Below, in pieces: positions 53,301 through 60,000 of a stretch of DNA of 60,000 nt. The notes beneath the pieces are model-generated. The model made no database searches. It had not been told where the DNA came from and saw only the letters and a program-made list of their open reading frames with translations. The DNA lies in contig NC_087069.1 of NCBI RefSeq assembly GCF_963678635.1, positions 20,932,660 to 20,992,659 on the forward strand. The letters run 5' to 3'. The position numbers and the translations under genes were made by a program. Source of the stretch: Symsagittifera roscoffensis (Eukaryota; Xenacoelomorpha; Acoela; Convolutidae). Position 1 is the stretch's first letter, and every line of letters begins with the position of its first letter.

Positions 53301-56300
53301 TTTAGGCCCAGCAACTTTCAACACCGTTTCTTTCTTCCGTCGAATTGCCATAACCATGTAATCGTCTGAACTTTCTGATGACCAGCTGTGGTGTTCTCGT
53401 TTAACGAAACCTACTGAATTTGCCGCAGCTTGGGGCTCCACGTCATCCGAGGGGGTATCTTCTTCGTCGAAGAGTTCATCCCCTTGGATCAATTCAACTG
53501 GTTGTCCCCCCCTGGATTGTCGTTTTCCACGGCAAGTCCTCTCAAAGTGCCCAATCTTTTTGCAGAAGTTGCATGTGACGGCTCTTGCTGGGCATCGTTG
53601 TCGGTGTTCTGGGGTGAAGTTCGGTTGATCGCAGTTGTAACATCTGCGCTCTTGCATTCGATCGTTTGTTCGACCTCCTCCACGATTTGGATATTGACCC
53701 CGTCCCCTTGGCATTCCTCGTCCCCTGGATCCGCGAATATTACTGACTGGTTCCGTTTTGATCTGTAGGGAACCCCCTGGCGATGGATGCGCCATTCCCG
53801 TGGAACCGGATACGGCGCCCTTGTAGCTCCTTGCGTACTTGTCTCCTCTTTCATATGACATTGCGATTCGCAATGCTTCTTCCGGGGTTTTAGTTTCCCG
53901 ACACAGCTCGTTCTGTGCGTCCCTGTTCCTCATGTTGAAAATAAATATGTCTCTCACCATTTTCCGCTCCTGGGTGCCCAAATTGCATCTTGCCGCCATT
54001 CCGCTAAGTTCTGCATAGAACGATTCTAGACTCTCACCCTCCTTTTGTTTCCTCGACAACTTTTGGTACATCTCGTACGTTTCGTTCCGCTCTTTCTGAA
54101 AAAGAGCTACACAGGTATCCAAAAACCGTGGGTATCGTATTGTTTCCATATCTAAGTGTGGATGTTGATTATGCAAGGCTCTCTGTCCCTCATGTCCCAG
54201 GCATAAATACAGATTCGATATCAGTGTACGTTCACCTTCTGCCCGTGGTTTTCCACCAATGTCACCCAGGTCTGCGATCTGTGCTTCAGTTAATGTCTAT
54301 GGAAAGTAGTAGTCTGACGAGACTAGTCCATGTTTCGCCACCATCGCCCAATGAAATCGTTGTTTCCAGTGTTCCCATAAAAGTTGCGGTTCCGCCTGAG
54401 TTGGAGGCCAGAAAGCCACAATTCCAAGGGGGTTTTTCCCCCCACCATCCACTGGCTGCGCCATAACAAGGGTTTGTAAAAAGATGGCTGTTAAATACTC
54501 AATTGACTGTATTCTAGTTCGCATAAATAAGAGAGTGAACTAGAGGTCAACACATAACAGCTAGACAGCTTTTAGTTGATTGACAGGCAGGTACCAAACT
54601 CACACTTAATTAAAGTATGAGAAATAAAGAATAGCAACTAGGATGATTGACAACTAGGATGATTGACAACTGAACATATTGTAGCCCGAACATAATTAGC
54701 GAAATTAGCTCAAAATACCTCGGAAAATGCTGTGACTACATTAAAACCTGGTTTTGTCGCAGCTCATTCAAGGTGGCATAACTTTAAGCAGATTATAGCA
54801 GAATAACATTCATCAGTTGAACCGTGAGGTTGAATTGTTTCTTGAGAAAACCGTACAACAGATGTCGCGCTCCACACTTAAAATCTGCATCTAAAATGGT
54901 CCACACTTCAAATCTGCATCTGAACCGTCCAGTTGAATTGTTTCCTGAGAAAACCGTACAACAGATGTGTCGTAATCCACACATATAGTCCGCATCTTTC
55001 ATAGCAAAAATTAGCTGACTGAAAACCTTCCATGTATGTACCGAAAAAAAACGTTCAAAAAGTCCTTTAAAAGAAAAAAGCCGGCGAAAAATAATAGATA
55101 GAAATTTTTTTAGCAATAGATAAAAAAAACATTAGTACCAAACGAGCACAAAAAAATACTGGCCCAAGTTTTCAATTGTTAGAATATGAGCTAGAAATTT
55201 AGTATTTGACAGAAACATTAATTTAAACAGAAACGAAGGTGAACTTCGCAAACAAAAGCGAAAAAAGCCTAGTAGCTTGAAAAGGGGTCAAAAACAAAAA
55301 AACTACTGAAATTCGAGAAATACATGTACTCTACGGGAATGGAACCTCAGCACTCAACCATTCAGGTTTTCAAGTTGACTAACCTACTAAATTCTGCCAC
55401 TAACGCTTATACAAACCAAAGACAAGCGAGTAAGAGACAAAAAAAACTATTTCAAAATGAATAAAAAACCCCAATTTGCTGGTAAAAACTTGGAGTGTAT
55501 TGAACTAAAAGCAACCAACTAATTTTGCATGTAAAAAAACCAAATTGTGTATAAATTGTGCATTTCACCTATAGATTGATTCGGAAATTTCCTGAAATGA
55601 AGTTTTTATTATTGTACTGTTGTATGAAACCAACTGCTTTCTTCGGTTCATTTGGTAAATTAAAAATGCACCAACTGAGTTAACTTAATAGTAGTCAAAC
55701 ACAGAGCTCGTGCCATTAAGTAGCCACTTTTTAACAAGTAGCACTAATCATTGCGACTTAGGATCTCGAAAAAAAGTAGCCTTGTAGTATCACACTACGC
55801 CGCGCTTGTGTAACTAATAAATATAAGAATAACTGTTGTTAGCATAATTCAACATTAAAATCTTAAACTATACAGTGACACTAACTTTACATTTATCGAA
55901 ATTAACGGGTGTACGATTTAACATGTACGATTTACTGGAGAAAATGGACAGCTACTATAACATGAGCGTTGTTTTTGTAAACAAGAAAAATCTAAATTGA
56001 TCAGTTCTAAGTTGGAATACCTCTGATACCAAAAATACCTCGAAGTATTTTGTGAAGAATAGACTAGACTATTAAGATGTAATTCGAAGATTTGTCACTC
56101 GGAGTACTAGTCTCATAAACTCAGTTGCACACGCAGATTTGAAATGAGAACTCGCAGCAAAAAGAATCTTTGAAAAAGTCTCCTTTCTGTGTCTCTCCAA
56201 TCTTCGCCCATCTAACCAATTAAGACCTAATGAATCGTGTGCGTAACTTAGCCCAAATAACTTTGGCTTGAAAGCGTCAAATAATAAATAGTCTCACTGA

Positions 56301-56476
56301 AAATAACCTACCTTCAAATCTCGATGGACGATTTGCTTGTCATGGCTGCGAAGAAAATGCAGTGCACTAGCCATCTGCTTTGCCCAATGGATTACGTGCA
56401 TATAATTGTAGACGTACACATTGTACATAGTCCAGGGATCAAGACCATCCAGGGCAGTACTGCCATCCTTTTCAGG
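41021..56476 (-). CDS. Protein kinase (TKL/MAP3K-like), C-terminal six exons; 5' part not found
   Basis: Six exons on the - strand join in phase with GT-AG introns: 56312-56476, 46683-46888, 45990-46158, 43631-43794, 42643-42773 and 41021-41376. The first ends in the catalytic loop IVHRDLK and the second continues PEN. The joins rebuild the helix F motif (DVF/SFGK) and a CAG codon at the last junction. The visible half of the kinase domain holds HRDLKPEN, a DFN in place of DFG, MAPE, and a helix-I region (CRSAKDRLAPLDIL). After it come a Lys/Glu-rich segment and a C-terminal coiled coil. The Gly-loop and VAIK lysine exons must lie upstream, in 56.5-60 kb or outside. The short-activation-loop style and C-terminal coiled coil resemble TAK1-like MAP3Ks, which is a suggestion, not an identification. 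Confidence 0.75.
41866..41935 (-). repeat. tRNA-derived SINE head in kinase intron
   Basis: Box A-like TAGCGTAGAAGTAGG (41904-41918) and box B GGGTTCGAACCTGG (41865-41878) on the - strand with tRNA-like spacing. The presumed acceptor ends (GGATCTG versus AAGGGTC) do not pair, so not a functional tRNA. Confidence 0.6.
42262..42495 (-). repeat. Dispersed repeat fragment with LINE-RT-like motif, copy 2
   Basis: The - strand frame contains QFADDTALLSF, matching the FADDTA catalytic block of non-LTR reverse transcriptases, preceded by an approximately 150-bp segment shared with 35739-35895. Only a fragment; the frame has no other RT motif. Lies in the intron between exons E and F. Confidence 0.55.
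42643..42773 (-). CDS. Kinase gene exon E (start of coiled coil)
   Basis: 131 bp, acceptor TTTGTTTAAG, donor GCATATC|GTTAGT (phase 1). Encodes a Lys/Glu/Gln-rich helix (FESVNKELQDKVEMNKQQRD). Without the splice the frame stops at once after the donor. Confidence 0.75.
42844..43042. mobile_element. Palindromic MITE (199 bp)
   Basis: Begins CAGTATTTAGACA and ends TGTCTAAATACTG, with inverted-repeat arms of about 80 bp that take up most of its length and an AT-rich centre. A second CAGTATTTAGACA sits 32 bp inside the left arm and forms its own small palindrome with AAATACTG. No convincing target duplication. It starts 71 bp upstream of kinase exon E. Confidence 0.8.
43305..43445. repeat. Short tandem repeat, about 45 bp x 3
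   Basis: Unit 'CATCAAAAATTCTCCTGCATT' plus a T/A-rich run and CCTGCA, three diverged copies, in the intron between exons D and E. Confidence 0.75.
43631..43794 (-). CDS. Kinase gene exon D
   Basis: 164 bp, acceptor TTGTCTATTGCAG, donor CACGG|GTAAAT (phase 2). Encodes a mixed segment beginning WVEAFKSCDMS just after the kinase domain; no domain recognised. Confidence 0.7.
44771..45325. repeat. Diverged tandem repeat, about 150-180 bp x 4
   Basis: Each copy contains 'CGTCATATCTCGGAAA', then 'GAGCAGTCAT', then 'TTGGAGGCAAGATT'. Copies start near 44771, 44949, 45115 and 45265. Intron between exons C and D. Confidence 0.7.
45541..45605. repeat. SINE-family block
   Basis: AGAGGCAAAGCTGAGCTTCC followed by ACACAAGCGAGAAAACGAC. 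Related blocks are seen near 34111, 38118, 41588, 55233 and 58119, indicating a dispersed repeat family. Confidence 0.5.
45990..46158 (-). CDS. Kinase exon C (helices F-I)
   Basis: 169 bp, acceptor a long T-run ending CAG, donor GATGAG|GTTTGT. Encodes SFGKVFFAMIDRSPGDIEAR and RLYDRCTCRSAKDRLAPL, the last with the conserved Arg of subdomain XI. Confidence 0.8.
46683..46888 (-). CDS. Kinase exon B (PEN to DVF; DFN motif, APE)
   Basis: 206 bp. Acceptor TTGTGTTTCAG, donor TTTTCAG|GTTGGT. Encodes PENILMFPK, CKITDFNSSTFM, GSSGFMAPELE and SPALDVF. The Mg-binding DFG is DFN; the Asp is kept but Gly is replaced. The reading continues open past the donor for about 40 codons, but the splice is supported because it restores DVFSFG with the next exon. 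Confidence 0.85.
46889..48611. other. Kinase intron, left part
   Basis: No exon recognised. 47990-48420 is related, in direct orientation, to 58780-59280 (shared blocks such as TTCTTGTGCTTTCATTCGT and CGCTTCGCTCACCTAACACA). Confidence 0.55.
48612..48835 (-). repeat. 3' LTR of the intronic element
   Basis: 224 bp, no difference from the 5' LTR. Confidence 0.9.
48836..49021 (-). other. 3' non-coding stretch of the intronic element
   Basis: 186 nt between the integrase stop and the 3' LTR. GGAAATGTCAGGGG at the LTR border is the only polypurine-tract candidate. Confidence 0.5.
49022..51064 (-). CDS. Integrase with long basic C-terminal extension (about 680 aa)
   Basis: The frame has no convincing ATG start and opens after a TAA near 51090. 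The zinc-binding HHCC reads HYYHHGKRNMFEAARD...CQQC. The catalytic core has Asp in LQLDFWGP, Asp in IHVDQGSCF (DQG where most have DNG) and Glu in GSVERTIGSLK. The C-terminal 300 residues are Ser/Lys/Arg-rich with IQG repeats and a RRSTRRRKPVDK patch. In place of a GPY/F module I see none clearly. It ends KHPGGEGK next to the 3' non-coding stretch. It could be made from the candidate internal promoter or as part of Pol. Confidence 0.8.
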   Translation of the reverse strand: MLQLLKTRDSKINTVLSIPSKFPGELFPTVNPNQQIMSIIPRDCKVIKKSQSLPELFNLEFVASNIPADVNLVRVKEALEKKTNLKEELLKIGKYWAQYANDLSLRDDCVWLDGRLVIPLPLQVPVESRIHYYHHGKRNMFEAARDVWYPYMYRSLAAKATYCQQCTEAGKNLKPLLPKGDMGKVPEPREPNECLQLDFWGPINYLNESKKYVLVATDRFSRWPSAMVTTTNTSDKVLKFLNKYISHHGVPRKIHVDQGSCFTSNKFKSFCNEEGIELIYSPVNDHRGTGSVERTIGSLKNFVLTYATEKEHKSLESMVDKALGALRFSKNATTKLTPFEAHHGREANTVLRNLTKKPSLKNLNWKNVLKQKCLCLDETDPEMSKVAFPQHSNWEEKSDLTYAPTLRRAPITLDSDQQMDACPREGSEVGPQIQGSGNTGPNIQGSGGGRTLYQRTTSKTLNWYKLLKSNVISESEHTLKLKNGSVLRKSAVASKPKPDLPKKRKPATLKDMLASAKKGAVVSPKSKRAKTTQTVQVATFESDSSDTEDDQPLNIPARLPVEMLARREAIAAGQGPSGSTTVMEGGTGAKAKSRVTRAKRGKGGQRKQAKESQERPALVARECLVNSSQEEDVESGSQSESSGTRRSTRRRKPVDKMGGVMIETIQGAEQTGKHPGGEGK
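51027..51239 (-). CDS. Acidic linker frame upstream of integrase (70 aa)
   Basis: ATG 51239 follows the candidate TATA box. The product is acidic and Asn-rich (MDSDSNCSFPVFEIENVEND) with no domain. It overlaps the integrase frame by up to about 60 nt, and passing into it would need a +1 (or -2) shift. It may be a spacer of Pol rather than a separate protein. Confidence 0.35.
   Translation of the reverse strand: MDSDSNCSFPVFEIENVENDTIDSQTNNPNILQPQINSPLRLDENLLSCDEITVINPEIVAITKNTGFQN
51240..51450 (-). promoter_or_regulatory. Candidate internal promoter: CCAAT-CCAAT-octamer-TATA
   Basis: On the element strand, in order: CCAATCAC (51442-51435), CCAAT (51364-51360), octamer ATTTGCAT (51347-51340) and TATATAT (51297-51291), then an ATG at 51239. 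This arrangement is that of H2A/H2B-type histone promoters with their short 5' UTRs. Each motif is short and could be coincidental. Confidence 0.35.
51530..51853 (-). pseudogene. RNase H remainder and connection, frame-broken
   Basis: Continuing RNase H motifs (ELEMLAVVWGAEYF, FTVITDHKAL, RLTRWLDRL) and then the LADYLSRHPSE block are readable, but in two different frames, with a change near 51680. The stretch ends around 51490 without joining integrase. Confidence 0.7.
51854..53158 (-). CDS. pol: Protease end, reverse transcriptase and start of RNase H
   Basis: 434 codons. It opens with the GRDLMGKLGL block that closes retropepsins. RT then shows VKLALESRELNKQ, VYFTTMDLTYAYGQLPL, FRTGFYGLTSMPAEFQRVMD and the catalytic FFDDILV (YxDD variant). 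The thumb/connection SIDALKAPKTVTQL and RNase H CDASHNGLGAVL follow. The frame ends just after FLNAAEKK at a run of seven A, beyond which RNase H continues in another frame. It would make the polymerase of the element if translated as part of Gag-Pol. Confidence 0.85.
   Translation of the reverse strand: MGRDLMGKLGLQLMQADPRGEVMNIQGAEDNSCKEGHDEPEDEQMDQWQSYFSKLFPKLFTRVGKIRNYKVQAEFFKNLVPVQQKGRRVPVTLHEKVDKEIDKLLTQGHIEKLKECSDRYFVSPIVITVKKDGSVKLALESRELNKQVHKNKYQMPNIEELVDTIGQLISEKKQGEVYFTTMDLTYAYGQLPLSEETSVHCNFSLVGGRSTGTYRFRTGFYGLTSMPAEFQRVMDSILNEFPQANAFFDDILVTTKGTEVEHISLVEKILRKLNHENISLKLPKCEFAKRECEWLGHRITETGVTPLKRKTSSIDALKAPKTVTQLKSFMGSIHSLHKYLPAIAEMSAPLRPLLSKKNEYNWTAECENAFQNIKMGVANIVELKHFDIHKDIRVVCDASHNGLGAVLEQLGTEGWRPISFGSRFLNAAEKKIFH
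53148..54464 (-). pseudogene. gag: gag and start of protease, with in-frame TAG
   Basis: Starts ATGGCGCAG (MAQPVDGGGKNP) at the LTR/PBS junction. An in-frame TAG at 54297-54299, about 55 codons in, interrupts it; the same frame then continues to 53148. The capsid-like region (FYAELSGMAARCNLG) is followed by an Arg/Gly-rich stretch and zinc knuckles CYNCDQPNFTPEHRQRC and CNFCKKIGHFERTC. The protease start shows WIDSGSPISIL. The frame ends at 53148 and overlaps the next by 11 nt. The protease body appears to change frame in the 53160-53230 interval, because GRDLMG belongs to the following ORF. Whether the breaks are decay, sequencing error or recoding cannot be told here. Confidence 0.8.
54446..54463 (-). 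other. Primer-binding site overlapping the gag start
   Basis: TGGCGCAGCCAGTGGATG begins directly at the LTR end. TGGCGCAG resembles the tRNA-Ser type PBS known from gypsy-like elements (TGGCGCAGTCGG). The A of the gag ATG is the last LTR base and the TG begins the PBS. Confidence 0.65.
54464..54687 (-). repeat. 5' LTR of the intronic element
   Basis: 224 bp, identical to 48612-48835. On the element strand it starts GGGCTACAATATG and ends CCCTTGTTA. It contains a 17-bp direct duplication (GTTGTCAATCATCCTA x2). Ends are not TG...CA. Confidence 0.9.
54688..56311. other. Kinase intron, right part
   Basis: No exon. A duplicated block of about 110 bp (TTGAATTGTTTCTTGAGAAA, then CCGTACAACAGATG) lies at 54828-54990. 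A tRNA-like SINE head on the - strand has box B-like AGGTTCCATTCCC (55335-55347) and box A-like GTTAGTCAACTTG (55371-55383). Confidence 0.5.
56312..56476 (-). CDS. Kinase exon A (alphaD-E to HRDLK)
   Basis: 165 bp, phase 0 at both ends. Acceptor TTGATTTTAG, donor AAG|GTAGGT. Encodes 55 residues including VIHWAKQMASALHFLRSHDK and IVHRDLK, i.e. helices D-E and the start of the catalytic loop. Confidence 0.85.
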
Positions 56477-59400
56477 CTAAAATCAATTCACACTTTCAGA
56501 CCTGAAAACGATGCCCGTCCCTATTAATTCTTAATTCCAATCGAGAAAAAAAGGTTCCAGATTAAACTTTTGATACACTACAGAGCCTAGCAAACTATAC
56601 GAAAGTTGTTAGATCCAAAAAATGAAGAAGAAAAAATTTTGAGACAAGCGAAGCGGAGATACAACTAGCGATACAACGAAAGCGACTAGAAAATGAGACG
56701 GATAGTCGAAAAGTCGAGAAACTTAGCCAATAACATCAAACAAGCCTTCATTAATTACCGAGTCCCCACTAAGCCGACAATACATGGGTAGAAGCTTATT
56801 GAGCCGAATACAAAAAATACCATATAAGATATTGAGCAAATAAATTTAAGAATTTTGCTTTTCCTTTTCAACACCACATCCGAACTACTTATTTTAAAAA
56901 CAACTTCCTCCCTTCAAATTACACAAAAACATAGCCAACTGACAGTTGGAAAAGAGTAATGAACGCAAAAAAAACAACAAAAAAAACGATTTGTTTTCTC
57001 AAAAATCTTCAACTTTTGAATTTCGAAGAAAAAAAAAGGCCGCCTTACAGCTCTTTGATATTGATAAACATTTTATGACGAACATTTTTTTGTTAAAATA
57101 ACGCAATTTGAGAAAACTGGATAAATGGTAGGTTAAAATTTTTAGTTCGCTAGGAAATCTGATAATTAATTTCCATTTCCGAAATTAGAAGTCGATGCTG
57201 CTGTTCGATAATGGAGCTTGCCTCCCTTTTAACAATAGAAACGCACTGAATTTAAAAAGTAATCACAAGTCAAACCGCGAAAAATCAAAATTGAGCGTGA
57301 ACAAAATTTAGGACTTTTACTGAACAAAAAAAAATCAGCAAGACCTATATATGAGTTTTCACTACATTCATTACTCTTAAAAATTGACTAAGCCACTGAA
57401 ATCGGAGTCGACTTAAGCTACTAAGAAAAAAAGGAAAAATACAAACTCGGGGCTAGTAAATTTACAAATTACAGGGGTAAATCAACGACACTGACAAATA
57501 AGATGAAAAAATTTTTCAGAACAGAAAAATCAAAATCAGTGATAGGTCAGGTCAATTAAGCCGACAAAAAATCGTCAGACGAAAAACCGAGATTTCATTT
57601 TCCCGGATAAAAATTTCTAAATTTTTAACATACTGAAAAAATCATGGTCGAGGGAAACTCGATCCCCAGACCCTAGGTTGCAAAAGCCAACGCGTGACTT
57701 CTAGAACAAAAAATGCAATAGCCAGTTTTTGATTCGCGTTTGAAACGATAAAGCCGGAAAAAATTGAACAGACAACCGTCGAGTCGAACAACTTTATTTT
57801 CACAACATAGCCAAAAGACAGTGGGAAAGGAGTCAATGAGCAGAAGGAACCAGAAAAAATGACTTGTCTGTCGTAAACGAATCAACTTTCAAATTTCAAA
57901 GAAAAAATTTATATGGCCTTTAAACTATGAAAAATTTATCATCATTTTTCGATGAAACTAATACAATTTGAGAAAACTGGATCAATTCGTTAAAATGTTT
58001 TACTTTGCTGGGAAAACTAATACTTAATTCTATTTTCGTGACTTAAAAACTTTCGCTGTTCGGTACTGGAGTTTGCCTTCTTTTTTTCAACAAATGAGAT
58101 GGGCTGAACTTAACATCAGAGGCAAAGCGGATCTTCGCTCCACTCGCGATACTACAAAAAATGGTACGGCGGCCAGCCCCAAAGAAAGGCACGGAGATCC
58201 CCCCAAATACCCTTCCGTAAGCACAAAAGCAACTTCAGAATTTGGTGTTTCATGCAACGAATTAAAAGGCAACTAAACAGATATGCATCAGCCGAAACCA
58301 TTTAAGCCGAAAAAAATCTTAAAAGGAAAAAAGCGAGACTAAAAACAAGAGTTGATTTACAACCAACAATAAGACCTCGAATGGAACGGCCATTTAAAAG
58401 GCAGACAAGCTCAGAAATAATCTGTTGACAGTCATTATGTTCTGTTGCTATCAGCTACATTTAGCTGTGGCTAACAGCTGATCTGAATGATTCAACTGAT
58501 TTTATAAAAATAGTTGTTAAATTGAAAAGTCTATATTCCAGTTTTATAACGCTTGCTAATCGCAAGCGTAAAGAAAGCAAAAGACACAGCGAGACTTGAA
58601 CTTTGAACGTGAACAAGCGCTAAGACTTCTTTCTGGAGAAAAAAAACTTGAAAAGATAGCCAACAGTCAGTTGAAAGAGTCAAGGAACGCAAGTAAACAA
58701 AAAACATCAGATGACAAAAAATCAGATGACCTTACAACCCTTTGAATTTCTAGAACAATTAATTTCTTTTGCTAAAATTAACTCAGTTTGGGAAAACTGG
58801 ATTAAAAGCTAATATTCCCCATTCAAGACCCACTGCAGCCTATTAGCAAAAAATTATAACCCATCCAATTTAGTTTGTCAAATCTTAGTTGACATGAAAA
58901 CAGTTCTTGTGCTTTCATTCGTGAACGCATTCATTCGAAAAAGCATCCATGTTTTGTTTTTACAGAACTTAGCGCTGCATAGGGCTATGAGTATGAATAA
59001 GAAAAACAAAATTGCATAAACTATTTTATTGTGCTTGTTACTCTTTTTCTGAATTTTTTACTCGGACATAATTTACTGGAGAGGCTATAACCGAAAAGGC
59101 CCAAAGTTTTTATTCAACTGAAAAAACTCAAAACGAAGGTCCACTTCCAAAACACTTTAAGACTTTTTCTTCAAAAAACACAAGAAAAAACAAAGACCTT
59201 TATAAGAGTCTTCGCTTCGATCATTGACTTTTTTTCGCTTCGCTCACCTAACACAATATCAATGACTCCATGGTAACTATACGGCAAAAAAAATTCGATA
59301 TGCCATCTTCTAAGATTTCAATTCAAAAATGCTCTTTGAAAAAGAGAAAAAGCTTTAAAAAAAGAAGCAGCTATTGGGCCTCATTAACCTCACCTGTCAT

Positions 59401-60000
59401 CTCCATCCGAGCTTGACATCAGATTAAACCCGTTCGCCGGTGTTTAAGTATTCAACTCAACTCTTTTTCCACGAATTCGGATATGAGTGTTTATCTAGAT
59501 TTTTTTGAAACTGTAAGACAGAATGAATAAATTTGATTGTTTCAATTTTTAAAATCAAATTTCAAGTAATTCAAGCCGCTTTTTTTAGAGAAACTGTATG
59601 AATTGGAGGCAGAAAAAAATCAATTTTTTTTTGATAAAATTAATCCATAAGGGAAAACTCGATCAATAGGTAAAATTAGGTGTTTGCAGAGAAATCGGAT
59701 CGTTAAATTCCATGTTCGCAATAAGAGGTCAATCACGTTTTTCGTGGCTTTTCCACTTTCTCTGCTCCATAGTGCAGTTTGCCTCCCTTTTAACAAAGGA
59801 ACTGAACTGAACTAAAGAAAAAATCAAAACTTCAGCCCGAACTTTTCCTGAAAACAAAACAAAAAAATCATCGCGACCAATATAAAAGTCAACTACGTTC
59901 ATCGACTCTTAAAAATAATCACGACCTTCATAAGAGTCTTCACTGCGTTCATTGATTCATTAAACACTAATTTGAAAAACTAATTCCCCAAAACCCACAA
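56477..60000. other. Upstream kinase intron or intergenic, repeat-rich
   Basis: No further kinase exon (Gly-loop, VAIK) found on the - strand. Contains a SINE head with box B-like GGGGATCGAGTTTCCC (57652-57667, - strand), three diverged copies of the 'TTTCGCTG...GTTTGCCTCCCTTTTAAC' family (about 57110-57370, 57960-58080, 59640-59940) and the direct repeat 58780-59280 related to 47990-48420. Confidence 0.5.

Larger units (their letters stand above)
48612..54687 (-). mobile_element. Ty3/gypsy-type LTR retrotransposon in the kinase intron
   Basis: 6076 bp between two identical 224-bp LTRs, read on the - strand (same as the host gene). The order is gag with zinc knuckles, protease, RT, RNase H, a spacer, integrase and a long basic C-terminal tail. 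Frames are interrupted by one in-frame stop and several frame changes despite the identical LTRs. GC content is clearly higher than in the surrounding DNA. No perfect target duplication: flanks on the element strand read ATGTTC before and ATGCTT after. It contributes no obvious splice-site damage because it lies deep in a 9.4-kb intron. Confidence 0.9.

Noticed and set aside
57642-57885. Frames (-) as missing upstream kinase exons
   Set aside because: No Gly-loop or VAIK motif; the region is SINE and repeat sequence.

Overview
This is animal nuclear DNA, AT-rich and laden with repeats. Evidence: a spliced protein-kinase gene with GT-AG introns, a TATA-box secreted serine-protease homologue, a histone stem-loop-binding protein (SLBP), tRNA-derived SINE heads, MITEs and two LTR retrotransposons of Ty3/gypsy type. 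I cannot fix the species. The only gap is a run of Ns at 3261-3460.

Layout. 1-3260: tandem satellite of about 600 bp per unit, cut by the gap. 4051-22961: an 18.9-kb LTR retroelement on the + strand with nearly identical 410-bp LTRs (2 differences) and intact reading frames. 23.3-24.1 kb: a secreted S1A protease homologue that has lost two catalytic residues (- strand). 26.7-28.4 kb: an intronless SLBP gene (- strand). 29.3-29.6 kb: a possible small membrane protein. 29.6-41 kb: no convincing gene, but many fragments of dispersed repeats. 41.0-56.5 kb: the last six coding exons of a protein kinase (- strand), all joining in phase. Its largest intron (9.4 kb) holds a second Ty3/gypsy element (48612-54687, same strand) with identical 224-bp LTRs but broken frames. 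56.5-60 kb: repeat-rich intron or upstream sequence in which I find no earlier kinase exon.

The standout is the 18.9-kb element. After a 1.25-kb leader it encodes a small basic protein, then a single 2740-residue Gag-Pol (Gag, CCHC knuckle, protease, RT, RNase H, integrase, GPY/F module). Between pol and the 3' LTR lie five more reading frames. Two are small hydrophobic proteins, one is a 378-codon frame with no ATG, one is an 872-residue signal-peptide/transmembrane glycoprotein whose pattern resembles the chuvirus/gB-like Env family, and one is an unrecognised 597-residue protein. Several of these frames touch by ATGA or short stop/start overlaps, and the last is followed at once by a strong splice donor. 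It looks like a complex endogenous retrovirus with its own accessory genes rather than an ordinary gypsy element.

The second element has its own oddities. The gag ATG straddles the LTR/primer-binding-site junction, so there is no leader. A CCAAT-CCAAT-octamer-TATA cluster sits between the RNase H and integrase parts. A short G-rich motif recurs through it in different reading frames.
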